DNA of 64,000 bases. Source: Bacteroidales bacterium UBA5371 (lineage in GTDB: Bacteria > Bacteroidota > Bacteroidia > Bacteroidales > P3). The notes below the pieces were generated by a model. It searched no databases, was not told the DNA's origin, and was given only the letters and a program-made list of their open reading frames with translations. The stretch is from NCBI GenBank assembly GCA_002407855.1, contig DHPF01000006.1, positions 186,001 through 250,000 on the forward strand. The letters run 5' to 3'. The position numbers and the translations under genes are program-made. Shown here one piece after another: positions 1-8,929 of the stretch. Positions within the stretch are counted from its first letter, which is position 1, and the number at the start of each line of letters is the position of its first letter.

Positions 1-808
1 TTAACAGCATAGCTAAAATAATTGGCATTTGAATATAGTTGGTAAAATACTTGTATTTCTCCATTGAAACAATACCTGATTGACTATCCACTGCAAAGCC
101 TTGGGCAAGAAATGTTACAACTAAGAATGTTACAAAAGACAAAACAAATAATGTTCCGCAAATTCTCAGTTGTTTTTTTGCTCTTTCTTGAATGGTTGCA
201 TCGCCAATGTTGTTAATGAAATACAAGGCTCCTAATGTTCTTGATAAGAATAATACAACCACTCCCAAAAGTAAGTTTCTTGGATTGAAAAGTGCTTCCA
301 AGCCGTGCAGAGGGTTAATCCACTGCGAAATTATCGGCATCATTGGGTTGGTTAGGTTTTCTTTGTTTATCACAAATTCACTCCCTGTGAAGAATGTTCC
401 CACTGCTGTTCCTAAAAGAAATGGTGCTCCAAATCCATTAATGAGTAAGAAAACATTGAAGGTTTTTTCGCCTAAGAAATTCTTGTCTTTCTTCCTAAAT
501 TCAAAGGAAACAGCTTGAATAATAAAGCAAAAGAGTATTATCATCCAAACCCAGTAAGCTCCTCCAAAGGAAGTAGAGTAGAAAAGAGGGAAGGCTGCAA
601 AGAAAGCTCCTCCAAAGGTAACTAAGGTTGTGAATGTAAATTCCCATTTCCTTCCAACGGAATTAACCAACATTGTTTTCTCCAAGTCAGTTTTCCCTAA
701 TTGAGGGATAAGGCTTTGTCCTCCTTGCACAAATAAAAGGAAAACTAATAATGCCCCTAATAGTGAAATAATAAACCACCAATATTGTATAAAAAAATTG
801 TAATCCAT
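1..808 (-). CDS. cydB: Cytochrome bd ubiquinol oxidase subunit II (CydB), partial
   Basis: The frame is open from an ATG at 808 to the window edge, giving about 269 residues of a protein that is usually near 380, so the C-terminus lies outside the window. It begins MDYNFFIQYWW and continues with hydrophobic helices separated by short charged loops, including GGAYWVW and NPLHGLEALFNPRN, as in CydB. CydB is the membrane partner of CydA in the quinol oxidase that reduces oxygen to water. It follows cydA by 13 nt in the same operon. The pairing with cydA makes the call secure even though the gene is cut. Confidence 0.95.
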   Translation of the reverse strand, partial: MDYNFFIQYWWFIISLLGALLVFLLFVQGGQSLIPQLGKTDLEKTMLVNSVGRKWEFTFTTLVTFGGAFFAAFPLFYSTSFGGAYWVWMIILFCFIIQAVSFEFRKKDKNFLGEKTFNVFLLINGFGAPFLLGTAVGTFFTGSEFVINKENLTNPMMPIISQWINPLHGLEALFNPRNLLLGVVVLFLSRTLGALYFINNIGDATIQERAKKQLRICGTLFVLSFVTFLVVTFLAQGFAVDSQSGIVSMEKYKYFTNYIQMPIILAMLL

Positions 809-821
809 AATATTAACTTTT

Positions 822-2351
822 TTAAAATCCTTTTTTAATTTGTTTGAACATAATGCTTAATTCAGCAATTAGAAGAACGGTGAATAGAACGCAGAAAATA
901 ATGAATGTTGTTGCAACAGAGCTTGTGCTAATAGCCGATATGGCAGCTCCTGTTGGCATAAGGTCTTGAATTACCCATGGCTGACGTCCCATTTCTGCAA
1001 CAAGCCAACCGCTATGCGATACCATATATGCAAGTGGAATGCAGGCAATACAGATATATAGGAACCATTTATAGTTTTCGTATGGCTTCTTCTTTTTAAT
1101 GAAGTAGGCAATAATGATATACATCAGGATAAAGAAGGAACCAAATATAACCATAAATCTAAAAGCATAGAAGGTTAGAGCAACATTTGGAACAAGCTCT
1201 GATTCATCTTTAATAAATCCATAACCAAAGTTTGAATAATTAGCATTAAGTATTTCTAATTGCTTATTGCTTTCCGCCAGATTGCCCTCTTTCTTTGCTT
1301 TCTTGTAGTCGGCAAGGGCAGTAATAGCTTTTTTACCACTTTCCATCTTTTCTTTGGCTGATAAAGGCACGCTTCCATCTGTTGTAGGGTATCCTCCTTC
1401 CAATAAATCGGTTATCCCTGGAACATAAGCGTCAATATCTCTGTAACCTAATAGAGACAGAGTGTAAGGAATTCCAATATTGAAATAATAAGGATTTTCT
1501 TTATCTTGCATAGCTTTTTCGTGAGGTTTCACTAATCCAATTGCAACAAGTGGAGCCTTGGTTTGCCCTTTATACAATCCTTCCATTGCTGCAAGTTTCA
1601 TAGGTTGCTTTTGAGCCACTTGATAAGCAGAACCATCACCAGTATATATTGTTAAAAGAATACCAATAACCCCAACAGGAAGAGCAATCTTTATACTCCT
1701 TTTAGCAAAGTCAATATGGCGTTTCTTTAATAAGAACCAAGCACTAACTCCAATGCAAGCCATAGAACCCACAACCCAACAAGATGTTATGGTATGGAAG
1801 AACTTGTTAATTGCAATTGGAGAAAGAGCAACAGCCCAAAAGTCAGTCATTTCATTTCTCACCGTGTCTGGATTAAATGTCATACCTGTTGGAAATTGCA
1901 TCCAAGCATTTGCAACCAAAATCCAAAGAGCAGAAATGGAAGCTCCAAACACAGTAAGCCAAGTGGAAGCCAAGTGAAATCCCTTGCTAACCTTATTCCA
2001 TCCAAAAAACATTATAGCAATAAAGGTTGCCTCCATAAAGAAAGCTATAATCCCTTCAATTGCAAGAGGAGCTCCAAAAATATCACCAACAAACCACGAG
2101 TAGTTTGACCAATTAGTTCCAAACTGAAACTCAAGAATTAATCCTGTTGCAACACCAATTGCAAAGTTAATCCCAAATAACCTCATCCAAAACTTAGTAA
2201 TTGTTTTCCACTCTTCATTCTTGGTGCGATAATAGATAGTTTCCATTATCCCAATAATAATTCCCAGACCTAAGGTCAAAGGAACAAAGAGCCAATGATA
2301 AATTGCCGTTAATGCAAATTGGGCTCTTGACCATAGTACTAATTCTTCCAT
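822..2351 (-). CDS. cydA: Cytochrome bd ubiquinol oxidase subunit I (CydA)
   Basis: The 509-residue integral membrane protein is the quinol-oxidising, haem-binding subunit of cytochrome bd. The key residues fall almost exactly at the E. coli numbers: His19 (YHWLF), Glu99, Glu107, His186 (KFFHTITS), and Lys252 and Glu257 in the quinol loop (QPMKLAAME). The axial Met is at about 400 (FRFM), and the GRQPW motif follows. The enzyme has high oxygen affinity, so the organism probably meets low oxygen. It lies in a DUF4492-cydA-cydB operon, 11 nt after the small DUF4492 gene. All expected residues are present. Confidence 0.98.
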   Translation of the reverse strand: MEELVLWSRAQFALTAIYHWLFVPLTLGLGIIIGIMETIYYRTKNEEWKTITKFWMRLFGINFAIGVATGLILEFQFGTNWSNYSWFVGDIFGAPLAIEGIIAFFMEATFIAIMFFGWNKVSKGFHLASTWLTVFGASISALWILVANAWMQFPTGMTFNPDTVRNEMTDFWAVALSPIAINKFFHTITSCWVVGSMACIGVSAWFLLKKRHIDFAKRSIKIALPVGVIGILLTIYTGDGSAYQVAQKQPMKLAAMEGLYKGQTKAPLVAIGLVKPHEKAMQDKENPYYFNIGIPYTLSLLGYRDIDAYVPGITDLLEGGYPTTDGSVPLSAKEKMESGKKAITALADYKKAKKEGNLAESNKQLEILNANYSNFGYGFIKDESELVPNVALTFYAFRFMVIFGSFFILMYIIIAYFIKKKKPYENYKWFLYICIACIPLAYMVSHSGWLVAEMGRQPWVIQDLMPTGAAISAISTSSVATTFIIFCVLFTVLLIAELSIMFKQIKKGF

Positions 2352-2362
2352 AAATTTAATTT

Positions 2363-2584
2363 TTAATTATTAATTGTTCGTTTTTCCATTTCAGTTGCAA
2401 TATAATCAGCTTTTTCCGCCTTAGTATCTCCCTTTGAAGACAGGAAGTTAGGAAAGAAAAACACCTTTAAGACTGCAAACATAATAAATAATTTTATAAG
2501 TATAATCATCCAAAGGGTCTTTCCTAATGTCATTGAACGAAACCCTTCGTAGTAGAACTTAAAAATCTTGCTAAAAATGTTCAT
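2363..2584 (-). CDS. DUF4492 small membrane protein of the cytochrome bd operon
   Basis: This 73-residue protein has an amphipathic N-terminus (FKFYYEGFRSMTLGKTLW) followed by one transmembrane helix at about residues 24-45 and a charged tail. The pattern matches DUF4492, a family found directly upstream of cydA in Bacteroidetes. By position it may be a small accessory subunit, comparable in role to CydX of Proteobacteria, but this is inference from context. A -7 box lies about 40 nt upstream, so it is the first gene of the operon. Confidence 0.85.
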   Translation of the reverse strand: MNIFSKIFKFYYEGFRSMTLGKTLWMIILIKLFIMFAVLKVFFFPNFLSSKGDTKAEKADYIATEMEKRTINN

Positions 2585-2623
2585 AATATGTTATTATTGA
2601 ATAATAAAAGTTTAGGCAATTGT

Positions 2624-2631
2624 CAAAAATA
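2624..2631 (-). promoter_or_regulatory. Bacteroidetes -7 box for the DUF4492-cydAB operon
   Basis: Read on the minus strand this is TATTTTTG, matching TAnnTTTG, about 40 nt before the DUF4492 start. Confidence 0.5.
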
Positions 2632-2673
2632 AGGAATGAACTCACATATTTTCAACCCTCAAAAAAACTTTAT

Positions 2674-2943
2674 TTAGTTGTTTTCGTAACCCTTTTTTAT
2701 AGCATCATTAAAAGTGTATTCTAAGTGTTCTATTAACAAATCGGGGTCTTCCAAATACAATTCCTCTAAATATTTCATATAAAGCTCAAAGACTTTGCGT
2801 ACCTTTTCTTCGGACAATTTAGTTCTCTTAATTACCCTCTGTATCAACTCTTCTTGTGTAATTGGTTCTTTGTTGTTGTTTTGTGAATTTCTCTCTTTGT
2901 TGAAAGAAGACATTAATTCATCAAATTTTTCATCATTTTCCAT
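2674..2943 (-). CDS. Small charged protein, unknown (HU-like N-terminal helix pair possible)
   Basis: I do not recognise this 89-residue protein. It has an Asn/Lys/Glu-rich N-terminus and then a predicted helical block, ITQEELIQRVIKRTKLSEEKV followed by RKVFELYMKYLEE. That block resembles the first two helices of HU/IHF proteins (LI..I..KT.LS...A...), but there is no beta-arm, so the likeness may be superficial. The ATG at 2943 is 12 nt after the end of the YrdC gene, which suggests they share a transcript. It is acidic at the C-terminus and has no signal peptide or membrane segment. Confidence 0.7.
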   Translation of the reverse strand: MENDEKFDELMSSFNKERNSQNNNKEPITQEELIQRVIKRTKLSEEKVRKVFELYMKYLEELYLEDPDLLIEHLEYTFNDAIKKGYENN

Positions 2944-2955
2944 AATAATATTTAT

Positions 2956-3498
2956 TTATCTAATTGTTATTACTTCTTCGTTAAGAGTTACTTTATAGAT
3001 TGAGGAGGCTTTAAAAGAGAGTTTCTCTCGTTCAATTTCAGCAATGTAATCAACACCATCTTTAATTTCCTTACTAATATCCTTAAAACCATTTGGCGAA
3101 GGCTCACCACTTTTATTTGCACTTGTACTTATAATGGGTTTGCCTAAGCATTGTATGAGCTCTTGACAATAGCTATGATTTGGAATTCTAATCCCAATTG
3201 TATTATCATCAGAGGAAAGTATTTTGGGAAGGTTCTTAGCATTAGGGTAAATAATAGTTAGGGGTTCTTTTACGCTATTTATCAACTCCAAAGCCTTATT
3301 GGGAATTGTTTCAACATAATTGCCAAGCATTGCAATATTGCTTACAAGAATTAATAAGTGTTTACCTTGCTCCCTACCTTTAAGTGAAAGTATTTTTTCA
3401 ATAGCCTTTTCATTTGTAGCATCACATCCTAACCCCCAAATTGTGTCTGTGGGATAAAGAATTATGCCTCCACTATTTAAAATTTCTATTTCTTTCAC
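2956..3498 (-). CDS. tsaC: L-threonylcarbamoyladenylate synthase, YrdC/Sua5 family
   Basis: The enzyme makes threonylcarbamoyl-AMP from threonine, bicarbonate and ATP for the t6A modification at position 37 of ANN-decoding tRNAs. The 180 residues cover the YrdC domain only, with GGIILYPTDTIWGLGCDA near the start, KGREQGKHLLILV, and IGIRIPNH and PIISTSANKSGEPSP further on. These are the nucleotide and threonine binding segments of the family. The Sua5 C-terminal domain is absent, so the short TsaC type applies. It is probably co-transcribed with the small gene downstream. Confidence 0.95.
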   Translation of the reverse strand: MKEIEILNSGGIILYPTDTIWGLGCDATNEKAIEKILSLKGREQGKHLLILVSNIAMLGNYVETIPNKALELINSVKEPLTIIYPNAKNLPKILSSDDNTIGIRIPNHSYCQELIQCLGKPIISTSANKSGEPSPNGFKDISKEIKDGVDYIAEIEREKLSFKASSIYKVTLNEEVITIR

Positions 3499-3522
3499 CT
3501 TATTTAAGAATTAGAAAATTAG

Positions 3523-3586
3523 ATTAAAGATTAGGTTTCTTAGAATCAAAAGACAAAGTATTAGTATCAAAATCTAATTAAGCTTT
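3523..3586. repeat. Short intergenic array, 21-22 bp period (about 3 units)
   Basis: The anchors ATTAAAG (3523), ATCAAAAG (3545) and ATCAAAAT (3566) are spaced 22 and 21 bp. The 13-base word AATCAAAAGACAA at 3544-3556 recurs exactly at 48971-48983 in another intergenic array. The tract also holds a hairpin: AAAAGACAAAG (3548-3558) pairs with CTTTGTCTTTT (3583-3593), with an inner ATTAG/CTAAT stem. The hairpin sits between pepE and the YrdC gene and could end the pepE transcript, although no clear T-run follows on the minus strand. Confidence 0.5.
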
Positions 3587-3607
3587 GTCTTTTGAGTTCA
3601 ACATATT

Positions 3608-4327
3608 TTATTGCATTAAGAAATTTATATCACTTTTCAATGTGTATTCCTTTGGCTGCATATTGCCACGGAATACCTTCATTTTATTGTTTCTTCCTAT
3701 TAGTTTGAGGTTTCCCTTTTCAAGTGAAAGAGCTGTTGCTTCTCTAATTCCTGCAACCCAAACCTTAGGTTCTATTTTAATAAACTCATTCAACCTATCG
3801 TCTCTTGTTTCGCCTCCGTGCTTAGGGTCAAAATAGTCGGTGTAGTGAGGGTTGATTTGAAATGGAACCAAATTCATACACTTAAAGCTCTTAGGCTCAA
3901 TAATTGGCATATCGTTGGTTGTCTTCAAAGTTGGTCCTGCAATATTGCTGCCTGCACTCCAACCCATATAAGGCATACCTTTCTTAGATTTCTTTGCAAT
4001 TTCTGTCATCACTTTATTCTTATGAAGTTCATAAGCTAAATGGAAAGTGTTTCCACCTCCAACAGCAATACATTTTGCATTCTTTACGGCTTCAATAGGG
4101 TCTTTCTCTTTATGAATGCTATAAATTTTTAAGCCCATTGTTTTAAACACTTTCTTTACTCTTTGTTCGTAAGCGTCGTAGCCCATTGATACTCCTGCAT
4201 AAGGAATAAATAACACGTCCTTAACTTTATGCCTAACGCAAAAGTCTTTAATCATATCTTGACACCAACCAAGATATTCTTCTTGAGGATTAGTTGAATT
4301 ACTAATTAATAAAAGATTTCTTTTCAT
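3608..4327 (-). CDS. pepE: Dipeptidase E (alpha-aspartyl dipeptidase, peptidase S51)
   Basis: PepE is a cytoplasmic serine peptidase that splits Asp-X dipeptides. At 239 residues it is close to the E. coli enzyme (229). The nucleophile elbow GWSAGSN puts Ser at 124. NDMPIIEP carries Asp139 and NPHYTDY carries His161, so the S51 triad is complete. GGGNTFHL at about 90-97 is the conserved Gly-rich loop. No signal peptide is seen. It sits 21 nt downstream of the DUF5362 gene and may share its promoter. Confidence 0.95.
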   Translation of the reverse strand: MKRNLLLISNSTNPQEEYLGWCQDMIKDFCVRHKVKDVLFIPYAGVSMGYDAYEQRVKKVFKTMGLKIYSIHKEKDPIEAVKNAKCIAVGGGNTFHLAYELHKNKVMTEIAKKSKKGMPYMGWSAGSNIAGPTLKTTNDMPIIEPKSFKCMNLVPFQINPHYTDYFDPKHGGETRDDRLNEFIKIEPKVWVAGIREATALSLEKGNLKLIGRNNKMKVFRGNMQPKEYTLKSDINFLMQ

Positions 4328-4348
4328 AGTTTATATATAATTAAAATA

Positions 4349-4825
4349 TTAAAGGGTTTGAAAAGCATTAATGCCTGCAAATACTGTAACAGAAAGAATG
4401 AAAACAAAGTAGAGGCAAATTCCAACAATGGTAACAATGCCCATAAATTTCATTAAGAAAGCTAATTTCCTTGTGCCATTTTCAACTTCTACTTGATTAT
4501 TTTGATTAATTCCTGTCTTTATTGATTTGGAGGATTGCATAATTAGTCTTGCCCAAATAAAGTATAGAACAGCACAAGCAATAAAAAAAATAAAGAAAAC
4601 AAACTTTATGTTTTCCCAATAAATAATTTCACTTGATGCAGAAAGAGCATCAATAAATATATACATAAGAGCAAAAATAAACATTATAACTGCTCCTATA
4701 TAAGCAAGCACTCCAAAAAACCTTCCCCATTTTGCACTTGCAAGAAGATGATTGCTCATTTCCTTATTGATTACTAAATCTTTTGATTCTTTTACAATTT
4801 CATTTTCAATAATAATTTCTTCCAT
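4349..4825 (-). CDS. DUF5362 family membrane protein
   Basis: The 158-residue protein has a charged N-terminus (residues 1-30) and then hydrophobic segments at about 35-60, 70-95 and 125-155. The block LLASAKWGRFFGVLAYIG is typical of DUF5362, a Bacteroidetes family without a known function. The protein is probably in the inner membrane. A good -7 box lies about 30 nt upstream. It diverges from the vWA gene at 4915. Confidence 0.8.
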   Translation of the reverse strand: MEEIIIENEIVKESKDLVINKEMSNHLLASAKWGRFFGVLAYIGAVIMFIFALMYIFIDALSASSEIIYWENIKFVFFIFFIACAVLYFIWARLIMQSSKSIKTGINQNNQVEVENGTRKLAFLMKFMGIVTIVGICLYFVFILSVTVFAGINAFQTL

Positions 4826-4855
4826 GATAATTTAATTTTAAGATTTATACTTTGG

Positions 4856-4863
4856 CAAAGGTA
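4856..4863 (-). promoter_or_regulatory. Bacteroidetes -7 box for the DUF5362-pepE genes
   Basis: The minus strand reads TACCTTTG, followed by C, 31 nt before the DUF5362 ATG. Confidence 0.6.
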
Positions 4864-4914
4864 AATATATTTTTTGTAATTTCGCAAACTTAATTTAATG
4901 TTTTTATACAATAG

Positions 4915-6966
4915 ATGCAATTTATTAATCCTTATTTTCTTTTTGGACTTATTTTAATAGCTATTCCTATTATTATTCATCTCTTTAATTTCCGCAAGTT
5001 TAAGAAAATATATTTTTCTAATGTGAGATTGCTAAAAGAGATTGAAATTAGCACAAAGAAACAAAATAAGGTCAGAAATTGGATACTGCTTTTATCACGT
5101 ATTTTAGCAATAATTGCCTTAGTACTTCTGTTTGCACAGCCTTATTTTCCTAATAAGGAAGAAAAACTTGTTGAGAAAGGATTAAATGCTGTGGTTATAT
5201 GTCTTGATAATAGCTTTTCAATGCAGAACCAAGGTAGGGAAGGGCAACTTATTGAGCAAGGCAAACAAAAGGCAAAGGATATAATCAAACAGTATAATAG
5301 TAGTGATGAGTTCCTTCTTCTAACAATGGATATGGAAGGCAAACATCAGCATTTTGTAAACAAAGAAATGCTTATTAACTACTTAGATGAAATTGAGATA
5401 AGCTCAAAAACAGAATACAATTCCAAATTAATTAAAAGAGGATTTGATTTATTGAACAACAAACAAGGCTTCAATAAACGCTTATTCTTTATCTCCGATT
5501 TTCAACACTTGGCTTTTGATGTAGATAAGTTCCCTATGGATACAACCATAAAGACATTATTAGTTCCCATTGAGGCTAATAATATAAGCAATATCTATAT
5601 AGATTCCATATCTTTTATTGACCCTGTGTTTCAAATTGGCAAGAATATAACATTAAATGTTAGAATTATTAATAAATCAGATAAGAAAGCAGAAGCTGTT
5701 TCAGTTAAGTTGTTTCTTGACAATAAACAATTATCTGTTTCAAGTTTGGATATTGAAGCTAATCAATCACAAAGCCTAATAATGAACTTTGTTTTAGAGA
5801 AACATGGTATTCAGCATGGCTACATAAGTTTAATTGACAATCCTATTACCTTCGATGATAATTTCTACTTTACCTTTCAAACCAATCCTAAGATAGAAGT
5901 ACTTTCAATTAATTCTGAAACCTCCAATCCTTATATTTCTCATCTATTTTCTTCCTCCAATAGCGAAATATCCCTAACAGATATGAATGAGAAGAAGATT
6001 GATTTCACCGATTTCAGCAAATACTCCTTAATTATTCTTAATCAACTCAACGAGTTTTCCTCTGGCTTAGCCTCAGAACTTACTCGCTATCGCGAAAGAG
6101 GAGGAGATATTCTTATCATTCCTTCTGAGAAGATGAATATATCTTCTTTTCAGAGTTCAATGCAACAGATGGGATTGCCTATATATAGTCAGTTAGTTTT
6201 AAGAACAAATAAAGTTTCTTTAATAAATCAAGAAAGCAAACTCTATAAAGGAGTGTTTTCTCAGCAGGTTGAAAATATGGAAATGCCTTCTGCAAAGAAA
6301 TACTTCCAACTTTCCTACACCACCCAAACATCAAGAGAATCCATAATGAAGTTTCAAAGTCAGGACGATTTTCTCTTGGTTAGTCAAAAAGACAAAAGCA
6401 AGGTGTATATTTTTGCAACAGATTTAAACGATAGCTTTACTGATTTTGTTAGACAAGCTCTCTTTGTTCCAACTCTTTGGAATATGGCATTATTTAGTCA
6501 AGTTGTACCAGTGCCTTATTATATGCTTTCCGAAAACAACGAAATAGATATTTCCCAACTCAGCCAAGCCAATAACCTAACCCTTGTTCAAATAGTATCC
6601 ATTGACAAGAAAACATCATTTATTCCAGAGTTAAGAAAGTCAAACCAACAACAAAGTCTTATAATACATAATCAAATCCATAAAGCAGGCAACTATAATA
6701 TAGTGGAACAGGATAAGGTTTATGCAGGAGTATCCTTCAATTATTCTCGTATGGAATCAGATTTAAGCTTCTTGGATACAAAAGAAATATCTGAAAAACT
6801 AAAACAACACTCTCTAAAAAGCTATAATACATTAGATACAAAGAAACAATTAATAGCCTCATACTTTAAAAAGACGGACAAAGGCTTCTCATTATCTATA
6901 ATTTGGTTAATTTTGCTTTTTCTAAGCATAACAATAGAGACATATATATTGCTAAAAAATAGATAG
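4915..6966 (+). CDS. BatA-like membrane protein with vWA domain
   Basis: The 683-residue protein starts with the BatA N-terminal segment (FINPYFLFGLILIAIPIIIH, then FRKFKKIYFSNVRLLKEI) and a second membrane helix at about 57-77. A von Willebrand A domain follows, with the metal-site motif D98-N-S-F-S102. A long, mostly beta region comes next, and a last transmembrane helix lies at about 661-679. Such proteins belong to the Bat group studied in Bacteroides. The MoxR ATPase and the other bat genes are not next to it here, so its partners are elsewhere or it works alone. The upstream box TAATTTCG is only a weak promoter match. Confidence 0.88.
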   Translation: MQFINPYFLFGLILIAIPIIIHLFNFRKFKKIYFSNVRLLKEIEISTKKQNKVRNWILLLSRILAIIALVLLFAQPYFPNKEEKLVEKGLNAVVICLDNSFSMQNQGREGQLIEQGKQKAKDIIKQYNSSDEFLLLTMDMEGKHQHFVNKEMLINYLDEIEISSKTEYNSKLIKRGFDLLNNKQGFNKRLFFISDFQHLAFDVDKFPMDTTIKTLLVPIEANNISNIYIDSISFIDPVFQIGKNITLNVRIINKSDKKAEAVSVKLFLDNKQLSVSSLDIEANQSQSLIMNFVLEKHGIQHGYISLIDNPITFDDNFYFTFQTNPKIEVLSINSETSNPYISHLFSSSNSEISLTDMNEKKIDFTDFSKYSLIILNQLNEFSSGLASELTRYRERGGDILIIPSEKMNISSFQSSMQQMGLPIYSQLVLRTNKVSLINQESKLYKGVFSQQVENMEMPSAKKYFQLSYTTQTSRESIMKFQSQDDFLLVSQKDKSKVYIFATDLNDSFTDFVRQALFVPTLWNMALFSQVVPVPYYMLSENNEIDISQLSQANNLTLVQIVSIDKKTSFIPELRKSNQQQSLIIHNQIHKAGNYNIVEQDKVYAGVSFNYSRMESDLSFLDTKEISEKLKQHSLKSYNTLDTKKQLIASYFKKTDKGFSLSIIWLILLFLSITIETYILLKNR

Positions 6967-6970
6967 AAAT

Positions 6971-7645
6971 ATGAATACCTACTTCACACAAGAGACAATA
7001 GATTTGCTAAAAGAATTGCGATTAAATAATAACCGCAATTGGTATGCTGAAAACAAAGAAAGAGTTGTTTTGGCAAGAAAACAAATGGAAGAGTTCGCAA
7101 ATCAACTAATCTATGGCGTGAAGAAATTTGACAAGAACATAGGCTCCTACGAAGGAAAGCAAACAATGTACAAACAACATAGAGATATTAGATTTTCTGC
7201 CGATAAAAGCCCATTAAAACCTTATATTTCCTCTGCTTTATTTTATGGAAACACACGTTTAGGAGGCAATCTACCATGCTACTACATTCATCTTGAAGAA
7301 GGTTTTTGTATGTTGGCAGCAGGAGTACATTGTCCCGATAATATATATTTAAAACAAATAAGAGACGAAATATACTATAATGTAGAAGAGTTTGAAAAGA
7401 TTATAAACAAAAAAACATTTAAGAAGTTTTTCCCAAGTATAGATTCAGAAAATAGGCTAAAAACTGCACCCAAAGGCTATCCAAAAGATTGGGAATACAT
7501 AGACTATTTGAAAAATAAAGAATTTTGCCCATCTCATTTTTGTTCAATAGAAAAGATAAAAGAGAAAGATTTTCTTGATTATGTGATTAAAGCCTTTAAG
7601 TCAGCACACCAATTAAACGAGTTTTTATTTAGAGCAACACATTAA
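6971..7645 (+). CDS. DUF2461 family protein
   Basis: The 224 residues match the DUF2461 pattern: FTQETIDLLKELRLNNNRNWY at the N-terminus, then YKQHRDIRFSADKSPLKP, an aromatic-rich core (CYYIHLEEGFCMLAAGVHCP) and RLKTAPKGYPKDWEYIDYL. The family is widespread and its biochemical function is not established. No signal peptide or membrane segment is seen. It starts 4 nt after the vWA gene, so the two are very probably co-transcribed. Confidence 0.9.
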   Translation: MNTYFTQETIDLLKELRLNNNRNWYAENKERVVLARKQMEEFANQLIYGVKKFDKNIGSYEGKQTMYKQHRDIRFSADKSPLKPYISSALFYGNTRLGGNLPCYYIHLEEGFCMLAAGVHCPDNIYLKQIRDEIYYNVEEFEKIINKKTFKKFFPSIDSENRLKTAPKGYPKDWEYIDYLKNKEFCPSHFCSIEKIKEKDFLDYVIKAFKSAHQLNEFLFRATH

Positions 7646-7684
7646 TAAATATAATATTACAACACAAAAAATAAGATTATAACT

Positions 7685-8632
7685 ATGAAAAAAACATTAA
7701 TCCTAATTGCATTAGTTCTATTTGTTACTAATATTACTATTGCACAAGATGACATTAAAAAAGATGCAGTAACAGCCGCCAACGATGCCGCCACAAAGGC
7801 TGCCAAAAGCATTAGCGACACCACCACAAAACCAAAGGCTTGGACGCTTAAAAACAATTTAACCCTCAATGCAGAACAAAGTATGTATGAGAACTGGGAA
7901 CAAGGAGGAGTTGGTAATCTTTCTTTCTCAGCTTTTTTCAAAGGTTTCTACAATTATAGTAAGAAGAAAGTAAGCTGGGACAACTCCGTTGAGCTTAGCT
8001 ATGGTAAAATGCGTCAAGACGATAACGGAAAAGGTATTTTTGATAACGGAAACAAGTTCCGTAAGAACGAAGACAAGATAGAGCTTAACTCAATCTTCGG
8101 TTATAAAGCATTTAGCAATTGGAACTATTCTGCATTGGTTAATTTCAAATCACAATTTGACAATGGTTATAAAAATGACACTATCTTAGTTTCTTCATTC
8201 CTTTCACCAGCCTATTTAATTACATCTCTGGGTTTGGAATACAAGCCACGTCCTTATCTTTCTGTGCTTATTTCTCCTCTAACAGGACGAACAACATTTG
8301 TACTTAATGAAGATTTAATAACACCCGACAACGCCTTTGGAATAGAACCAGGAAGACATTCTTATTTTGCTTTTGGGTCATATATTAAAATATTCTTTGA
8401 AAAGGAAGTCTTCAAAAATGTACACGTTTTATCTAAATTAGAATTCTTCAACGACTATAACAAAGCTCCATTCTTCCCACATACCGATATAAACTTTGAA
8501 ACCTTTATCACAATGAAGGTAAATAAATACTTGTCGGCTTTCTTCAATATTCAAATGGCCTACAATAAGGATTTCAACTCTAACCTACAATTCAAAGAAA
8601 GATTTGGAATATCCATACCTTTGAGCTTTTAA
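7685..8632 (+). CDS. DUF3078 outer-membrane beta-barrel protein
   Basis: The 315-residue protein has a signal peptide (MKKTLILIALVLFVTNITIA, cut near AQ), an Ala/Lys/Asp-rich linker at 24-48, and then WTLKNNLTLNAEQSMYENW, the hallmark of DUF3078. The remainder alternates aromatic and polar residues as in a beta-barrel and ends in a hydrophobic strand with terminal Phe (ISIPLSF). It is therefore probably an outer-membrane protein. The ligand or substrate is unknown. An intrinsic terminator follows 34 nt after the stop. Confidence 0.88.
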   Translation: MKKTLILIALVLFVTNITIAQDDIKKDAVTAANDAATKAAKSISDTTTKPKAWTLKNNLTLNAEQSMYENWEQGGVGNLSFSAFFKGFYNYSKKKVSWDNSVELSYGKMRQDDNGKGIFDNGNKFRKNEDKIELNSIFGYKAFSNWNYSALVNFKSQFDNGYKNDTILVSSFLSPAYLITSLGLEYKPRPYLSVLISPLTGRTTFVLNEDLITPDNAFGIEPGRHSYFAFGSYIKIFFEKEVFKNVHVLSKLEFFNDYNKAPFFPHTDINFETFITMKVNKYLSAFFNIQMAYNKDFNSNLQFKERFGISIPLSF

Positions 8633-8665
8633 ATAAACTAAATACTTAGCACAAAAATAAATTAC

Positions 8666-8694
8666 AAGGGCGAATAATTATTTGCCCTTTTTTT
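8666..8694 (+). terminator. Intrinsic terminator after the DUF3078 gene
   Basis: AAGGGCGAATAA pairs with TTATTTGCCCTT with one G-T pair, followed directly by a T-run. Confidence 0.85.
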
Positions 8695-8715
8695 GTTATT
8701 TGATTTACTTTTTGT

Positions 8716-8778
8716 AGAACTTAATTCCACGAAAATAGAACTTGATATTAAATTATTGAAACCCTATTTCACGAAAAA
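8716..8778. repeat. Short intergenic array, about 21 bp period (3 units)
   Basis: AGAACTT begins at 8716 and 8737 (21 bp apart), and a related GAAACCC begins at 8758. The word CACGAAAA occurs at 8728 and 8770, 42 bp (two periods) apart. The array lies between the terminator of the DUF3078 gene and the promoter of the S74-type gene, in a 297-bp gap that otherwise holds only those signals. Confidence 0.45.
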
Positions 8779-8876
8779 GCAAATAAATTAAAACCCTTGT
8801 TCACAAACACTTACCCCCCCATTTTTATATTTTGCATTTTTATGTAAAATAATTTGCTTTTTGAATAATTATATTG

Positions 8877-8884
8877 TACATTTG
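8877..8884 (+). promoter_or_regulatory. Bacteroidetes -7 box for the secreted-protein group
   Basis: TACATTTG followed by CC lies 45 nt before the ATG at 8930. Confidence 0.6.
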
Positions 8885-8929
8885 CCCCGTGAAATAACAA
8901 CAAATTATTAATCAAAAAATTAAATTATC

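Noticed and set aside
192..518. Plus-strand 108-codon frame
   Set aside because: It lies antisense inside cydB, whose translation is clearly conserved.
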